This document shows positions 36,392-45,013 of a stretch of 64,000 nucleotides of DNA, in pieces. The first letter of the stretch is position 1. Every line of letters begins with the position of its first letter. The stretch spans positions 186,001-250,000 of the forward strand of contig NZ_BPIG01000002.1 in assembly GCF_026003995.1 (NCBI RefSeq), given 5' to 3'. The stretch is from Tepidiforma sp. (GTDB lineage: Bacteria > Chloroflexota > Dehalococcoidia > Tepidiformales > Tepidiformaceae). The translations under genes were made by a program, and so were the position numbers. The notes below the pieces were generated by a model. That model did not search any database, had not been told where the DNA came from, and saw nothing but the letters and a program-made list of their open reading frames with translations.

Positions 36392-36443
36392 TTCACGCGC
36401 CGTCCCCGCCCCGCTACACTTCTCCGCGCTGGCCGATCGGCCA
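36392..36443 (+). promoter_or_regulatory. P450 promoter with a perfect operator palindrome
   Basis: TTCACG (36392-36397), a 17-base spacer and TACACT (36415-36420). Nine bases further begins TGGCCGATCGGCCA (36430-36443), a perfect 14-base palindrome followed by AAA, covering the start of the transcript. This geometry matches a repressor site. Confidence 0.75.
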
Positions 36444-36464
36444 AAACCTTGCGGGAGCAGCCAA

Positions 36465-37706
36465 ATGCCCAGCCTCGCCGAGATTAACCCCCTCGCACCC
36501 GAAACCGCCGAGTGCCCCTTCCCCTTCTACGAGGCCATGCGCCGCGAATGCCCCGTCTACCAGGTCCCCGGCGCCGGCTTCTTCATCGTCTCCCGCTTCG
36601 ACGACGTCCTCCACGTCCTCCGCCACCCCGAAATCTTCTCCTCCAAATCCGGCCCCGGCCTCCGCCCCGTCCCCGATGAGGAGGTCATCGCCATCATGCG
36701 CCAGGGCTGGATGCCCGTGAACACCCTCCTCACCAACGACCCGCCCGCCCACTCCCGCTACCGCGCTCTCGTCAACAAAGCCTTCTCCGCCAGGCGCGTC
36801 GCCAGCCTCGAACCCTCCGTCACCGCCATCGCCAGCGACCTCATCGACCGCTTCATCGGCGACCGCGAAGTCGAACTCGTCCGCCAGTTCGCCGTCCCGC
36901 TCCCGCTCACCGTCATCGCCGACGCCCTCGGCGTCGACCGCGCCGATATGGACCGCTTCAAGCGCTGGTCCGACGACTCCGTCGCCCCCCTCGGCGGCTT
37001 CCTCACCCGCGAGCGCGAAATCGAATGCGCCCGCTCCATCGTCGAATTCCAGCACTACTTCGCCGAGCGCCTCGAAGAGCGCCGCACCAACCCCCGCGAC
37101 GACATCCTCACCGACCTGCTGAACGCCCACATCGGCCTCGACGGCGAAGAAGCCCGCCCGCTCGATATGGCCGAAATGCTCAGCATCCTCCAGCAGATCC
37201 TCGTCGCCGGGAACGAAACCACCACCAACCTCATCGCCTCCGGCATGATGATCCTCGTCCAGCAGCCGGAGCTGCAGGAGCGCCTCCGCGCCGAGCCCGA
37301 CCGCATCCCCAACTTCGTCGAAGAAGCCCTCCGCCTCGAATCCCCCGTCCAGGGGCTCTTCCGCCAGGCCGTCGTCGATACCGAAATCGGCGGCACGCCC
37401 ATCCCCGCCGGCTCCCGCCTCCTCCTCTCCTACGCCTCCGCCAACCGCGACGAGGCCGAATTCCCCCACGCCGATGAGATCGACCTCGACCGCGAGGCCC
37501 CGGAAGGCCACCTCGCCTTCGGCCGCGGCATCCACTACTGCCTCGGCGCGGCCCTCGCCCGCCTCGAGGCCCGCATCGCCTTCACCCTCCTCCTCCAGCG
37601 CCTCCGCGCCATCCGCGCCGCCGAGGGCAAGAACGACTATACCCACGTCCCGAGCGTTATCCTCAGGGGGCTCAAGGCCCTCTACCTCGAGTTCGAACCC
37701 GCCTGA
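36465..37706 (+). CDS. Cytochrome P450 monooxygenase
   Basis: Soluble bacterial class I P450, 413 residues, inserting oxygen into a lipophilic substrate with electrons from a ferredoxin not encoded nearby. Present are the I-helix oxygen motif LVAGNETTTNLIA, the ExxR region EEALRLESPVQGLFRQA, and the heme loop LAFGRGIHYCLGAALARLEA with its Cys ligand. ATG 36465 (MPSLAEINPLAP) lies after the operator; the open frame extends upstream through the promoter and is not coding there. It forms a unit with the acyl-CoA dehydrogenase 17 bases downstream, suggesting oxidation of an alicyclic, terpenoid or branched acid; the substrate is not proven. Confidence 0.95.
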   Translation: MPSLAEINPLAPETAECPFPFYEAMRRECPVYQVPGAGFFIVSRFDDVLHVLRHPEIFSSKSGPGLRPVPDEEVIAIMRQGWMPVNTLLTNDPPAHSRYRALVNKAFSARRVASLEPSVTAIASDLIDRFIGDREVELVRQFAVPLPLTVIADALGVDRADMDRFKRWSDDSVAPLGGFLTREREIECARSIVEFQHYFAERLEERRTNPRDDILTDLLNAHIGLDGEEARPLDMAEMLSILQQILVAGNETTTNLIASGMMILVQQPELQERLRAEPDRIPNFVEEALRLESPVQGLFRQAVVDTEIGGTPIPAGSRLLLSYASANRDEAEFPHADEIDLDREAPEGHLAFGRGIHYCLGAALARLEARIAFTLLLQRLRAIRAAEGKNDYTHVPSVILRGLKALYLEFEPA

Positions 37707-37723
37707 AGGAGACGCCCCTACCC

Positions 37724-38896
37724 ATGCAGCTCCGCGACACGCCCGAACAGGCCGCCTGGCGGCAGGAGGTCCGCGCCTTCATCCGCGACAACCTCCCCGA
37801 ATCCATCCGCGGCGTCACCGGCTTCTTCTACGACCCCCGCGCCGACCCCGGCTTCGGCCAGTGGCGCGACGCCCTCGTCCGCCGCGGCTGGATCGCCCCC
37901 GCCTGGCCGAAAGAGTACGGCGGCGCCGGCATGTCCGTCGTCGAACAGTTCATCCTCAACCAGGAATTCGCCGAGGCCGGCGCCCCCCAGCCCGGCGGCC
38001 TCGGCGTCGCCATGCTCGGCCCTACCCTCATCGCCCACGGCACCGACGAACAGAAGCGCGAACACCTCCCCCGCATCCTCAGCGGCGAAGTCCTCTGGTG
38101 CCAGGGCTACTCCGAACCCGGCTCCGGCTCCGACCTCGCCTCCCTCCAGACCCGCGCCGTCCGCGACGGCGACGACTTCGTCATCAACGGCCAGAAGATC
38201 TGGACCTCCTTCGCCCACTTCGCCGACTGGTGCTTCCTCCTTGCCCGCACCGACCCGGACGCCCCCAAGCACCGCGGCATCACCTACTTCCTCGTCGATA
38301 TGAAGTCGCCCGGCATCACCGTCCGCCCGCTCGTCAACATGGCCGGCGGCCACGACTTCAACGAAGTCTTCTTCGAAGACGTCCGCGTCCCCGCCCGCAA
38401 CGTCGTCGGCGAGGTCAACCGCGGCTGGTACGTCGGCGCCACCACCCTCGATTTCGAGCGCTCCTCCATCGGCACCGCCGTCGGCCAGCGGAAGAGCATC
38501 GAACGGTACACCGCCTGGCTCCGCGACCACCGTGCCCAGCTCCCGCCCTCCACCGCCGCCGCCGCCCGCCTCGCCTGGGCCGACCGCGCCGTCGAAGTGC
38601 AGGTCCTCACCCTCCTCGCCTACCGCATCATCAGCATGCAGGCCGCCGGCAAAATCCCCAACGCCGAGGCCTCCATCGCGAAGCTCTTCACCTCCGAGAC
38701 CGGCCAGCGTATCGCCCACACCGCGCTCAAGATGCTCGGCACCGCCGGCGCCCTCATGGACCGCGCCGCCGCGCCCTTCCGCGGCGAGGCCGCCCGCGGC
38801 TACCTCAACGCCGTCTCGCTCACCATCGCCGGCGGCACCAGCGAAATCCAGCGCAACATCATCGCCCAGCGCGGCCTCGGCCTCCCGCGCGACTGA
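37724..38896 (+). CDS. Acyl-CoA dehydrogenase
   Basis: FAD enzyme introducing a double bond next to an acyl-CoA thioester, 390 residues. It has LWCQGYSEPGSGSDLASLQTRAVRDGDDFVINGQKIWTS, the middle beta domain, and the closing TIAGGTSEIQRNIIAQRGLGLPRD. It belongs to the FadE17/FadE26-like branch often found in steroid or cyclic-acid degradation clusters, by resemblance of the N-terminus (DTPEQAAWRQEVRAFIRDNLP). AAGGAG precedes ATG 37724. It is co-transcribed with the P450 and ends in a hairpin shared with the convergent genes. Confidence 0.94.
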   Translation: MQLRDTPEQAAWRQEVRAFIRDNLPESIRGVTGFFYDPRADPGFGQWRDALVRRGWIAPAWPKEYGGAGMSVVEQFILNQEFAEAGAPQPGGLGVAMLGPTLIAHGTDEQKREHLPRILSGEVLWCQGYSEPGSGSDLASLQTRAVRDGDDFVINGQKIWTSFAHFADWCFLLARTDPDAPKHRGITYFLVDMKSPGITVRPLVNMAGGHDFNEVFFEDVRVPARNVVGEVNRGWYVGATTLDFERSSIGTAVGQRKSIERYTAWLRDHRAQLPPSTAAAARLAWADRAVEVQVLTLLAYRIISMQAAGKIPNAEASIAKLFTSETGQRIAHTALKMLGTAGALMDRAAAPFRGEAARGYLNAVSLTIAGGTSEIQRNIIAQRGLGLPRD

Positions 38897-38907
38897 CGCC
38901 CGGCGCG

Positions 38908-38942
38908 CCCGGCCGGCGGGAGGGGGACCGCCGCCGGCCGGG
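38908..38942. terminator. Bidirectional hairpin between convergent units
   Basis: CCCGGCCGGCGG (38908-38919) pairs perfectly with CCGCCGGCCGGG (38931-38942) around an 11-base loop. It lies between the acyl-CoA dehydrogenase and ThuA genes, which end toward each other. No T runs flank it. Confidence 0.7.
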
Positions 38943-38948
38943 TTCGCC

Positions 38949-39740
38949 TCACAGCAGGGGGTACTCGCCCTTCGCCCAGCGGATGCCCCGCCGCAGCAGC
39001 TCGAGGTACTCCGGCACCTCCCACGACCCGGGCTCGAAGCGGGGGTACTCCGGCAGCTGGAACCGCCCCGCCATGCTCCCGTACGCCCGCCCGCCCGGCG
39101 CCGTCAGCATGTCGTACCGCCGCCGCCGGTGGCCCGGCGTCAGGTAGAGCACCGCGCCCGCCCCGTACGGGTGGAGGTAGAGCACCGGCCACTCCCGCTC
39201 CCCCGGCCACGAGGCTTCGGCGAAGCCCGGCGCCTCGCCGCCGAACCGCGTCACCATCAGCGGCCGCACCTCCCCGTGGTACTCGCACAGGTACAGCTCC
39301 TCGCCCTCCCCCGTGCGCCACTCGCCGAGCCCCGCCACCAGCGGGTGCTCCGCCGCCGGCCAGACCGGGTAGCTCCCCACCGGCGGGTGCGCGATGAACT
39401 GGCTCCCCAGCACCTCCATGTACCGCCGCAGGATGCGCGGGCTCCGCACGCCTTCCGCCTCCATCTCGAACACCGCGTTCGTCCCGTGGAGCGCGAACCA
39501 CCGCCCGCCTCCCTCCACGAACCGCGCCAGCGCCTCTACCTCCGCCTCCGTCGGCCGCAAGTCGCAGGTGTAGGTGATGAGGAACGAGCAGCCCGCGAGC
39601 CCTTCCGTGTCGCGGAAGTCCCGCCCCACGAGCACCCGCACCTCCTCGTGCTCCGCCAGCAGCTCGAGCAGCCGCAGCCGCGGCCCGTCGAAGTCGTGCC
39701 AGTTCCCCCCGCAGACGAGGTAGCCGTCGATGCGGCCCAT
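38949..39740 (-). CDS. ThuA-like domain protein
   Basis: A 263-residue protein with the glutamine-amidotransferase-like fold of the trehalose-utilisation (ThuA) family. It starts GRIDGYLVCGGNWHDFDGPRLRLLELLAEH. The fold's middle region is FLITYTCDLRPTEAEVEALARFVEGGGRWFALHGTNAVFE, and the later PVGSYPVWPAAEHPLVAGLGEWRTGEGEELYL matches ThuA order. ThuA proteins act in sugar, keto-sugar or peptide metabolism; the reaction is uncertain. It is the last gene of the minus-strand unit that starts at the SDR gene 43088. Confidence 0.82.
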   Translation of the reverse strand: MGRIDGYLVCGGNWHDFDGPRLRLLELLAEHEEVRVLVGRDFRDTEGLAGCSFLITYTCDLRPTEAEVEALARFVEGGGRWFALHGTNAVFEMEAEGVRSPRILRRYMEVLGSQFIAHPPVGSYPVWPAAEHPLVAGLGEWRTGEGEELYLCEYHGEVRPLMVTRFGGEAPGFAEASWPGEREWPVLYLHPYGAGAVLYLTPGHRRRRYDMLTAPGGRAYGSMAGRFQLPEYPRFEPGSWEVPEYLELLRRGIRWAKGEYPLL

Positions 39741-39771
39741 CGGCCAGCCTCCTTCCCGCCCCCGCGGCGGC

Positions 39772-40530
39772 CTAGAAGTTCACCCGCTTCGTGAACCCGC
39801 CGTCGACCACGAGGTTCACCCCCGTGATCCACGAGGCCGCAGGGCTCGCGAGGAACGCCACCGCCCGCGCTACCTCCTCCGGCGTCCCCATCCGCCCCAT
39901 CGGCTGCTGCTTCAGCGTCGCCTCGTAGAAGGGCGGCATCGCCTGCTTGATCATCGCCCAGGGGCCGCCCTCGAAGTAAATCGGCCCCGGCGAGACGACG
40001 TTCACCCGGATCCCCTTCGGCGCATACGCCTGCGAGAGCGCGTTCGCGTAGTTGATCAGCGCCGCCTTCATCGCCCCGTAGCCGTTCGGCTGCCCGAACG
40101 TCTCCACCGCCGCCGTCGTGCTGATGAACACCACCGCCGGCGCCTCCGACTTCTCGAGGAACGGCCGCGCCGCTTCGAACCCGCGCACCGCGCCCAGCAT
40201 GTCGACCTCGAAGTTCTGCACGAAGCCCTGTTCGCCCGGCGCGGCGCCCCCGCTCGTGTTGCTCACGAAGATGTCGATGCCGCCGAGCTGCTCGCCCGCC
40301 CGCGCAATCCACGCGAGGTAGTCGTCCCGCTTGCCGACGTCGACCGCCTCCGCAGCGACCGTGACGCCGTGCCGGCGCAGCTGCTCCGCGGCGGCGTTCA
40401 GCCCCTCTGCGTTCCGCGCGCAGATGGCGAGGTGCGCGCCCTCCGCCGCCAGCGTCTCCGCGATGGCGCGGCCGATGCCCCGGCTCGCCCCCGTGACCAG
40501 CGCGCGCTTCCCCTTTAACCCGAGATCCAT
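39772..40530 (-). CDS. Short-chain dehydrogenase/reductase
   Basis: NAD(P)-dependent oxidoreductase, 252 residues, classical SDR. The cofactor loop is [13 protein letters not shown], the NAG position reads [11 protein letters not shown] instead of NNAG, and the catalytic part is [26 protein letters not shown] (Ser, Tyr, Lys). It ends in the GG motif [11 protein letters not shown]. The Arg after the glycine loop region (CARNAEG) suggests NADP preference. The NTSGG variant marks a separate subfamily within the cluster. The substrate is unknown. Confidence 0.92.
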   Translation of the reverse strand: MDLGLKGKRALVTGASRGIGRAIAETLAAEGAHLAICARNAEGLNAAAEQLRRHGVTVAAEAVDVGKRDDYLAWIARAGEQLGGIDIFVSNTSGGAAPGEQGFVQNFEVDMLGAVRGFEAARPFLEKSEAPAVVFISTTAAVETFGQPNGYGAMKAALINYANALSQAYAPKGIRVNVVSPGPIYFEGGPWAMIKQAMPPFYEATLKQQPMGRMGTPEEVARAVAFLASPAASWITGVNLVVDGGFTKRVNF

Positions 40531-40580
40531 GCTCCGTCCTCCTTCCGCCGGGCGTCAGCCCCGGCCGGTGAACTCCTCGA

Positions 40581-42296
40581 TCATGCGAGCGCGACCGTCC
40601 CGGCGCTGCCGTCCACGGTCACCTGCTGCCCGTCCCGGATGCGCCGGGTCGCGTCCTTCACCCCGACGACCGCCGGGATGCCGTACTCCCGCGCCACGAT
40701 CGCCGCGTGGCTCAGCATGCCGCCCGTCTCCACGACGAGCGCCGCCGCCGGCACGAACAGCGGCGCCATCGGCGCATCGAATACCGGCAGCACGAGCACC
40801 TCGCCCGGCGCGATGTCGGCCGCGAGCGCCGCATCGAGGTCCGGGATGACGCGCGCCGGGCCCGTCGCCGTCCCGGGGCTCACACCCTGCCCGGCGAGCG
40901 CCCCGTTCGCCGCCGCGCCGCTCTCCGCCGGCACCAGCGAAGCCGGCAGCTCGAAGACGCCCTCCGGCAGCCGGAAGCCCTCCAGCCGGCGGTACTCCTC
41001 CTGCCGCGCGCGGACAGCCGCCTTCGCTGCCGCCCCGTCCAGCGTTTCGAACTCGCGCACCTCCGCCAGCCGCAGGAAGAACACGTCCTCCGGCTGCTCG
41101 AGCGCGCCCCGCCGCGCGAGCCGCCGCCCGATCTCCAGCAGCGGCGGCCGGAACGCCCGGCAGGCCCGCGCCCAGTTCGCCTTCGTCCCTTCGCGGCCGC
41201 GGTTCAGCCGCTGCGCCATCGCCAGCGTCTCCCGGAACGCCGCCTGCGCCTTTGCCGGCAGCTTCGCCGCAATCGTCTCCTCGAGCCGCTCGCGCGCCGC
41301 CGCCGCCCGCGCCTCCCGCCGGTGCGGGTCCGCCGAAGCCGGGGCCGCCATGTCCGCCCGCAGCGCCCCGAGCAGCAGGGCCGGCGCCTCGTCCCATGTC
41401 GGCGTCGAAGGGTCCGTCTCCCGCGGCCCGCGGAAGCCGTACTCCCGGATCAGCTCCCGGTAGCCGGCCGCGAACGCCTCCCACGCCGGCGAAACCGGCG
41501 CCGCCAGCCGCGCCAGCAGCGCATCGTTCGAAAGCTCCTCTGCCGCCGCGCTGATGACCGCGCTCTTCCGGCCGGCCCGCGCGAGGTCCCACGTCGCCTT
41601 GCCCGGCTTCGCGCTCTCGACATCCCGCAGCGCGCTCGTCAGCGTCGTCACCCACGCCGGCGGGTGCCCCGGCAGGTGCTCGCCCAGCAGCGCCCCCAGC
41701 ATCCCGGTGTACTCCGCGCCCCCGACCGACACGATGACGTGCGACGTGAACAGCCCCGCGACGACGTCGAGGTTCTCCTCCACCGCCCGCAGCAGCTCGT
41801 CGCCCCGCAGCCGCGGGTACTCCCGCGCCCACGCCTGCCGGTACGCCCGCTCGGAAACCTCCCGGCCCCGCGCGATCTCCCGCTCCGCGTTCCGCCACCG
41901 GGCCGTGATGCGCCGGCGCGCTGCCTTGGCCCGCTCCAGGTTCTGCGCCTGCCCGGCCGTCAGTTCGTCCCCCTCGACGAACTGCTTCAGCATGTCCGTC
42001 CCGCCGCCCACCTGGTAGGTCGACGTGATCGCCATCGACCACGCCACGCCGAGCGTCCACCGGCCGCCGACCACCCCGAGCACGTTCATCGCCGGCGGCG
42101 GCGCCGTCGGCACGAGGTCGAGCACCCCCAGCTCATCCGCCATCCGCGTCGTGAACCGGTAGTCCCACTGGTTGATGAGGTCCGCCGTCAGCGGCTTGAT
42201 GACCCCCGGCAGCACCTCCTCCACGTTCCCCGTCGTCACCAGCCGGTAGCGCGGGTTGAGGTCCGCATCCCACGAGCAGAGCTTCTCGCCAGCCAT
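40581..42296 (-). CDS. PEP-utilising enzyme lacking its ATP-grasp domain
   Basis: A 571-residue protein. The N-terminus (TTGNVEEVLPGVIKPLTADLINQW) resembles the linker/substrate domain of PEP synthase and rifampin phosphotransferase. A long helical region (about 130-460) follows, and the C-terminus is the swivelling phosphohistidine domain with GGMLSHAAIVAREYGIPAVVGV. The expected N-terminal ATP-binding domain is missing, so it must work with a separate subunit, as in phenylphosphate synthase, or have another role. No such partner is in the window. It lies between two SDR genes in the minus-strand unit and starts 12 bases after the upstream SDR. Phosphorylation of a hydroxyl substrate is a reasonable guess. 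Confidence 0.85.
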   Translation of the reverse strand: MAGEKLCSWDADLNPRYRLVTTGNVEEVLPGVIKPLTADLINQWDYRFTTRMADELGVLDLVPTAPPPAMNVLGVVGGRWTLGVAWSMAITSTYQVGGGTDMLKQFVEGDELTAGQAQNLERAKAARRRITARWRNAEREIARGREVSERAYRQAWAREYPRLRGDELLRAVEENLDVVAGLFTSHVIVSVGGAEYTGMLGALLGEHLPGHPPAWVTTLTSALRDVESAKPGKATWDLARAGRKSAVISAAAEELSNDALLARLAAPVSPAWEAFAAGYRELIREYGFRGPRETDPSTPTWDEAPALLLGALRADMAAPASADPHRREARAAAARERLEETIAAKLPAKAQAAFRETLAMAQRLNRGREGTKANWARACRAFRPPLLEIGRRLARRGALEQPEDVFFLRLAEVREFETLDGAAAKAAVRARQEEYRRLEGFRLPEGVFELPASLVPAESGAAANGALAGQGVSPGTATGPARVIPDLDAALAADIAPGEVLVLPVFDAPMAPLFVPAAALVVETGGMLSHAAIVAREYGIPAVVGVKDATRRIRDGQQVTVDGSAGTVALA

Positions 42297-42308
42297 CGCA
42301 CCGCTCCC

Positions 42309-43088
42309 TCAGTACTGCGCGGTCCCGCAGTCGACCGAGATGCACGCGCCCGTGATCCCGGCCCCCGCCTCGCCCGCGAGCAGCAGCGCCACCGCGGCCA
42401 CCTGCTCGACCGTGTTGATGTCACCGGTCGCTGTCTTCGCTTTGAAAATCTTCTCCACCATCTCGTCGAGGCCGGAGAGGCCCATCGCCTTCGCCGTCGC
42501 GTCGCCCGAGTCCCGCACCGCGTCGGTGATGATGAGCCCGGGGCAGATCGCGTTGCAGGTGATGCCCAGCCGCCCTACTTCGAGCGCCGTCGTCTTCGTC
42601 AGGCCGTTCACCCCGTGCTTCGCCGCCACGTAGCCGGCCATCCCCGCCGCGCCCTGCTTCCCCTCGACCGACGAGATGTTGATGATGCGCCCCGACCCCT
42701 GCGGGATCATCCGCTGGAGCGCCCACTTCGTCCCGTAGAACACTCCGCTCAGGTTCCAGCGGATGTCGTTCTCCCAGGCGTCGTCGTCGAGCTGCGCGAT
42801 CGGCGCCGGCCGGGTGATGCCGCCCGCGTTGTTCACCAGGATGTCGAGCCGGCCCCAGCGCTCCGCCGCCGTCTCCACCAGCCGGCGCACGTCCTCGCTG
42901 CTCCGCGCATCGCCCGGCACGAAGACGGCCCGGTCGCCGGCGCACAGCTCCGTCAGCGCCTGCTGCCCTTTCGCCGCGTCGCGCCCGTTGAACGCGACGT
43001 ACGCCCCCTCGCGGAGGAACGCTTCGACGATCCCCCGGCCGATGCCGCGGCTCCCGCCGGTGACCGCGGCCACCTTCCCTTCGAGCAT
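42309..43088 (-). CDS. Short-chain dehydrogenase/reductase
   Basis: Classical SDR, 259 residues from ATG 43088 (MLEGKVAAVTGG), with GGAGGGG about 11 bases upstream; the frame is open to 43163 but that includes non-coding leader. It has VTGGSRGIGRGIV, LVNNAGGITRPAPI, ISSVEGKQGAAGMAGYVAAKHGV and the C-terminal ISVDCGTAQY. It resembles 3-oxoacyl or 3-hydroxybutyrate dehydrogenases, suggesting oxidation of a hydroxyacyl intermediate. First gene of the unit running through the PEP-utilising protein, second SDR and ThuA, and directly behind an operator palindrome. Confidence 0.93.
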   Translation of the reverse strand: MLEGKVAAVTGGSRGIGRGIVEAFLREGAYVAFNGRDAAKGQQALTELCAGDRAVFVPGDARSSEDVRRLVETAAERWGRLDILVNNAGGITRPAPIAQLDDDAWENDIRWNLSGVFYGTKWALQRMIPQGSGRIINISSVEGKQGAAGMAGYVAAKHGVNGLTKTTALEVGRLGITCNAICPGLIITDAVRDSGDATAKAMGLSGLDEMVEKIFKAKTATGDINTVEQVAAVALLLAGEAGAGITGACISVDCGTAQY

Positions 43089-43153
43089 CTGCACGGCTGT
43101 CCCCTCCATCCGCGGGACGCGCTGTCCCGGCGCGCCCGCGCTGCTGCCGGGAG

Positions 43154-43193
43154 CTTTTACCACATTGCCCGAAGCTTTGGAAGATCAGCCAAG
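43154..43193 (-). promoter_or_regulatory. Operator palindrome before the SDR-PEP-ThuA unit
   Basis: TTTGGAAGATCAGCCAAG (43176-43193) has the TGG-N8-CCA spacing. On the minus strand a possible promoter, TTCCAA, 17 bases, TAAAAG, would put the palindrome over the -35. The promoter hexamers are weak, so the operator is better supported than the promoter. Confidence 0.55.
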
Positions 43194-43216
43194 AAATTGG
43201 GCGTCGAGGGCGAGCC

Positions 43217-43864
43217 TCACCCCTTCGCCGCTGCGGCCGCCGTCCCCGCGCTCCCCCCGCCGGCGCCGTCCGCCACGAGGTACGCCATCAGCATCTCGAT
43301 CGTCTGCCGCTCCGTCTCCTCGAAGTCGAATGCGCCCGGCTCCAGCAGCCACTGGAGCGCCACCCCGGTTACGGCGCCGATGTGCCGCGCCGCTGCCGCG
43401 TCCGCGTCGAGGTCCTGCCGGAACGCCCCGGCCCGCTGGCCCGCCCGGATCGCCGCCGCCGTCGTCCGCCGGAAGCCCTCCCAGAGCGCCCGGATCTCCT
43501 CCCCGAGCCGCGGGTCGCGCTTGGCGCTCGCCGTGAACTGCACGAACACCTCGTACGGCACCGGGTTCACCTTCGCCAGCTCGATCCCGATCCGCGTCAC
43601 CGCCCGCATCGTCTCGACCGGGTCGCTGCTCTCCCCGAGCGCCTCCTGCACCGACTCGTTGAAGATCTCCTGGCAGCGCGCCAGCACCCCCGAGAGCAGG
43701 TCCGCCTTGTCTTTGAAGTGGTACGAGACGAGCCCGCGGCTCACCTCCGCCCGCTTCGTCGCCTCGTCGATGGACGTCTCGGCCCAGCCCTTTTCTGCCA
43801 TCACGGCCACGGCCGCGTCGATGATCTGCCTGCGCCGAATCGCGTTGATATCCAGTCGTGCCAT
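43217..43864 (-). CDS. TetR-family regulator, BetI-like
   Basis: About 215 residues (ATG 43864; ATG 43870 adds two). The N-terminal HTH is RRRQIIDAAVAVMAEKGWAETSIDEATKRAEVSRGLVSYHFKDKADLLSGV, closest in style to BetI and FadR-type TetR proteins, which respond to small metabolites or acyl-CoAs. The C-terminal ligand domain is helical, with LDADAAAARHIGAVTGVALQWLLEPG. It is the only regulator gene in the island, sits between two divergent catabolic units, and is the prime candidate to bind the TGG-N8-CCA palindromes. That assignment is inference. Its own promoter carries a different palindrome. Confidence 0.92.
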   Translation of the reverse strand: MARLDINAIRRRQIIDAAVAVMAEKGWAETSIDEATKRAEVSRGLVSYHFKDKADLLSGVLARCQEIFNESVQEALGESSDPVETMRAVTRIGIELAKVNPVPYEVFVQFTASAKRDPRLGEEIRALWEGFRRTTAAAIRAGQRAGAFRQDLDADAAAARHIGAVTGVALQWLLEPGAFDFEETERQTIEMLMAYLVADGAGGGSAGTAAAAAKG

Positions 43865-43911
43865 CCTCATCCATCCCCGCGAGGCCCGGCGGCCCCCGTT
43901 CGTTTGCGTGG

Positions 43912-43944
43912 CTAACAGTTAGGCTAACAGGCCGAAGCCCTGAA
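43912..43944 (-). promoter_or_regulatory. tetR promoter with an inverted repeat over the -10
   Basis: On the minus strand TTCAGG (43944-43939), 17 bases, TAACTG (43921-43916). The inverted repeat CTAAC-A-GTTAG (43912-43922) overlaps the -10, and GGCTAACAG is repeated directly at 43910 and 43922. This may be the regulator's own operator, differing from the island palindrome. Confidence 0.5.
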
Positions 43945-43950
43945 CGCCCC

Positions 43951-44004
43951 TTTCGGCCCGCCGCCTGTTTCGGTACAGTTACGCCGCCGTTGGACGCCCG
44001 GCCA
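43951..44004 (+). promoter_or_regulatory. Promoter and operator of the 2-oxo acid dehydrogenase operon
   Basis: TTTCGG (43951-43956), a 17-base spacer, TACAGT (43974-43979), then TGGACGCCCGGCCA (43991-44004) followed by AAAA. The palindrome covers the transcript start region as in the P450 and Rieske promoters. Confidence 0.65.
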
Positions 44005-44026
44005 AAAACCAAACCGGTGGTGCCAA

Positions 44027-44995
44027 ATGCCTCCCTCACCCGAGACCCTGCTCGACCTCCACCGCCGCATGCTCCGCATCCGCCTCTTCGAAGAAGAGGC
44101 CGGCAGGCTCTCCGAGGCCGGCCGCATCCCCGGCGCCCTCCACCTCTACGTCGGCGAAGAAGCCGTCGCTGCCGGCGTCGCTGCCCACCTCGGCCCCGGC
44201 GACCAGGTCACCAGCACCCACCGCGGCCACGGCCACCTCGTCGCCGTCGGCGGCGACTTCCGCCAGATGTTCGCCGAGCTCTTCGGCCGCGCCACTGGCT
44301 ACTGCCGCGGCAAAGGCGGCTCCATGCACATCGCCGATATGGACCTCGGCATGCTCGGCGCCAACGGCATCGTCGGCGGCGGCCCGCCCATCGCCGTCGG
44401 CGCCGCCTTCTCCAACAAGTACCGCAAGGCGCAGAACGTCACCGCCTGCTTCTTCGGCGACGGCGCCTCCAACGAAGGCTCTTTCCACGAAGCCGCCAAC
44501 ATGGCCGGCCTCTACCGCCTCCCGCTCATCTTCGTCTGCGAGAACAACGGCTTCGGCGAATTCACCCGCCAGGACCGCCACCAGGCGATCCGCGACATCG
44601 CCGACCGCGCCGCCGGCTACGGCTTCCCCGGCATCGTCGTCGACGGCATGGACGCCGTCGCCGTCTACGAAGCCGCCGGCGAGGCCATCGCCCGCGCCCG
44701 CCGCGGCGAAGGCCCCACCCTCCTCGAATGCAAGACCTACCGCTTCTTCGACCACGTCGGCGTCCGCGGCATGGGCGTCGTCTACCGCTCCGACGACGAA
44801 GTCCGCGCGTGGCGTGAGCGCGACCCGATCACGCTCCTCGAACGCCGCCTCGCCGAGCTCGGCATCCTCGATGCCGCCGGCGCCGCCGCCGTCCGCGACG
44901 CCATCCAGGCCGAGGTCCGCGAGGCTGTCGCCTTCGCCGAGGCCAGCCCCTTCCCCGACCCCTCCGCCCTCACCGAAGACGTCTACGCCAGCTAG
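44027..44995 (+). CDS. acoA: 2-oxo acid/acetoin dehydrogenase E1 component, alpha subunit
   Basis: Thiamine-diphosphate enzyme subunit that decarboxylates or cleaves the substrate and passes the acyl group to E2. It is 322 residues. The TPP motif GDGASNEGSFHEAANMAGLYRLPLIFVCENN, the phosphate contact HRGHGHLVA, and GCRGKGGSMHI-like YCRGKGGSMHIAD are present. The linked E1beta, AcoX, E2 and E3 genes make the acetoin-dehydrogenase (Aco) type most likely, although a pyruvate or branched-chain substrate is possible. ATG 44027 is 22 bases after the operator. E1beta starts 18 bases downstream. Confidence 0.92.
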   Translation: MPPSPETLLDLHRRMLRIRLFEEEAGRLSEAGRIPGALHLYVGEEAVAAGVAAHLGPGDQVTSTHRGHGHLVAVGGDFRQMFAELFGRATGYCRGKGGSMHIADMDLGMLGANGIVGGGPPIAVGAAFSNKYRKAQNVTACFFGDGASNEGSFHEAANMAGLYRLPLIFVCENNGFGEFTRQDRHQAIRDIADRAAGYGFPGIVVDGMDAVAVYEAAGEAIARARRGEGPTLLECKTYRFFDHVGVRGMGVVYRSDDEVRAWRERDPITLLERRLAELGILDAAGAAAVRDAIQAEVREAVAFAEASPFPDPSALTEDVYAS

Positions 44996-45013
44996 CCCCA
45001 CGGAGCCGCACCG

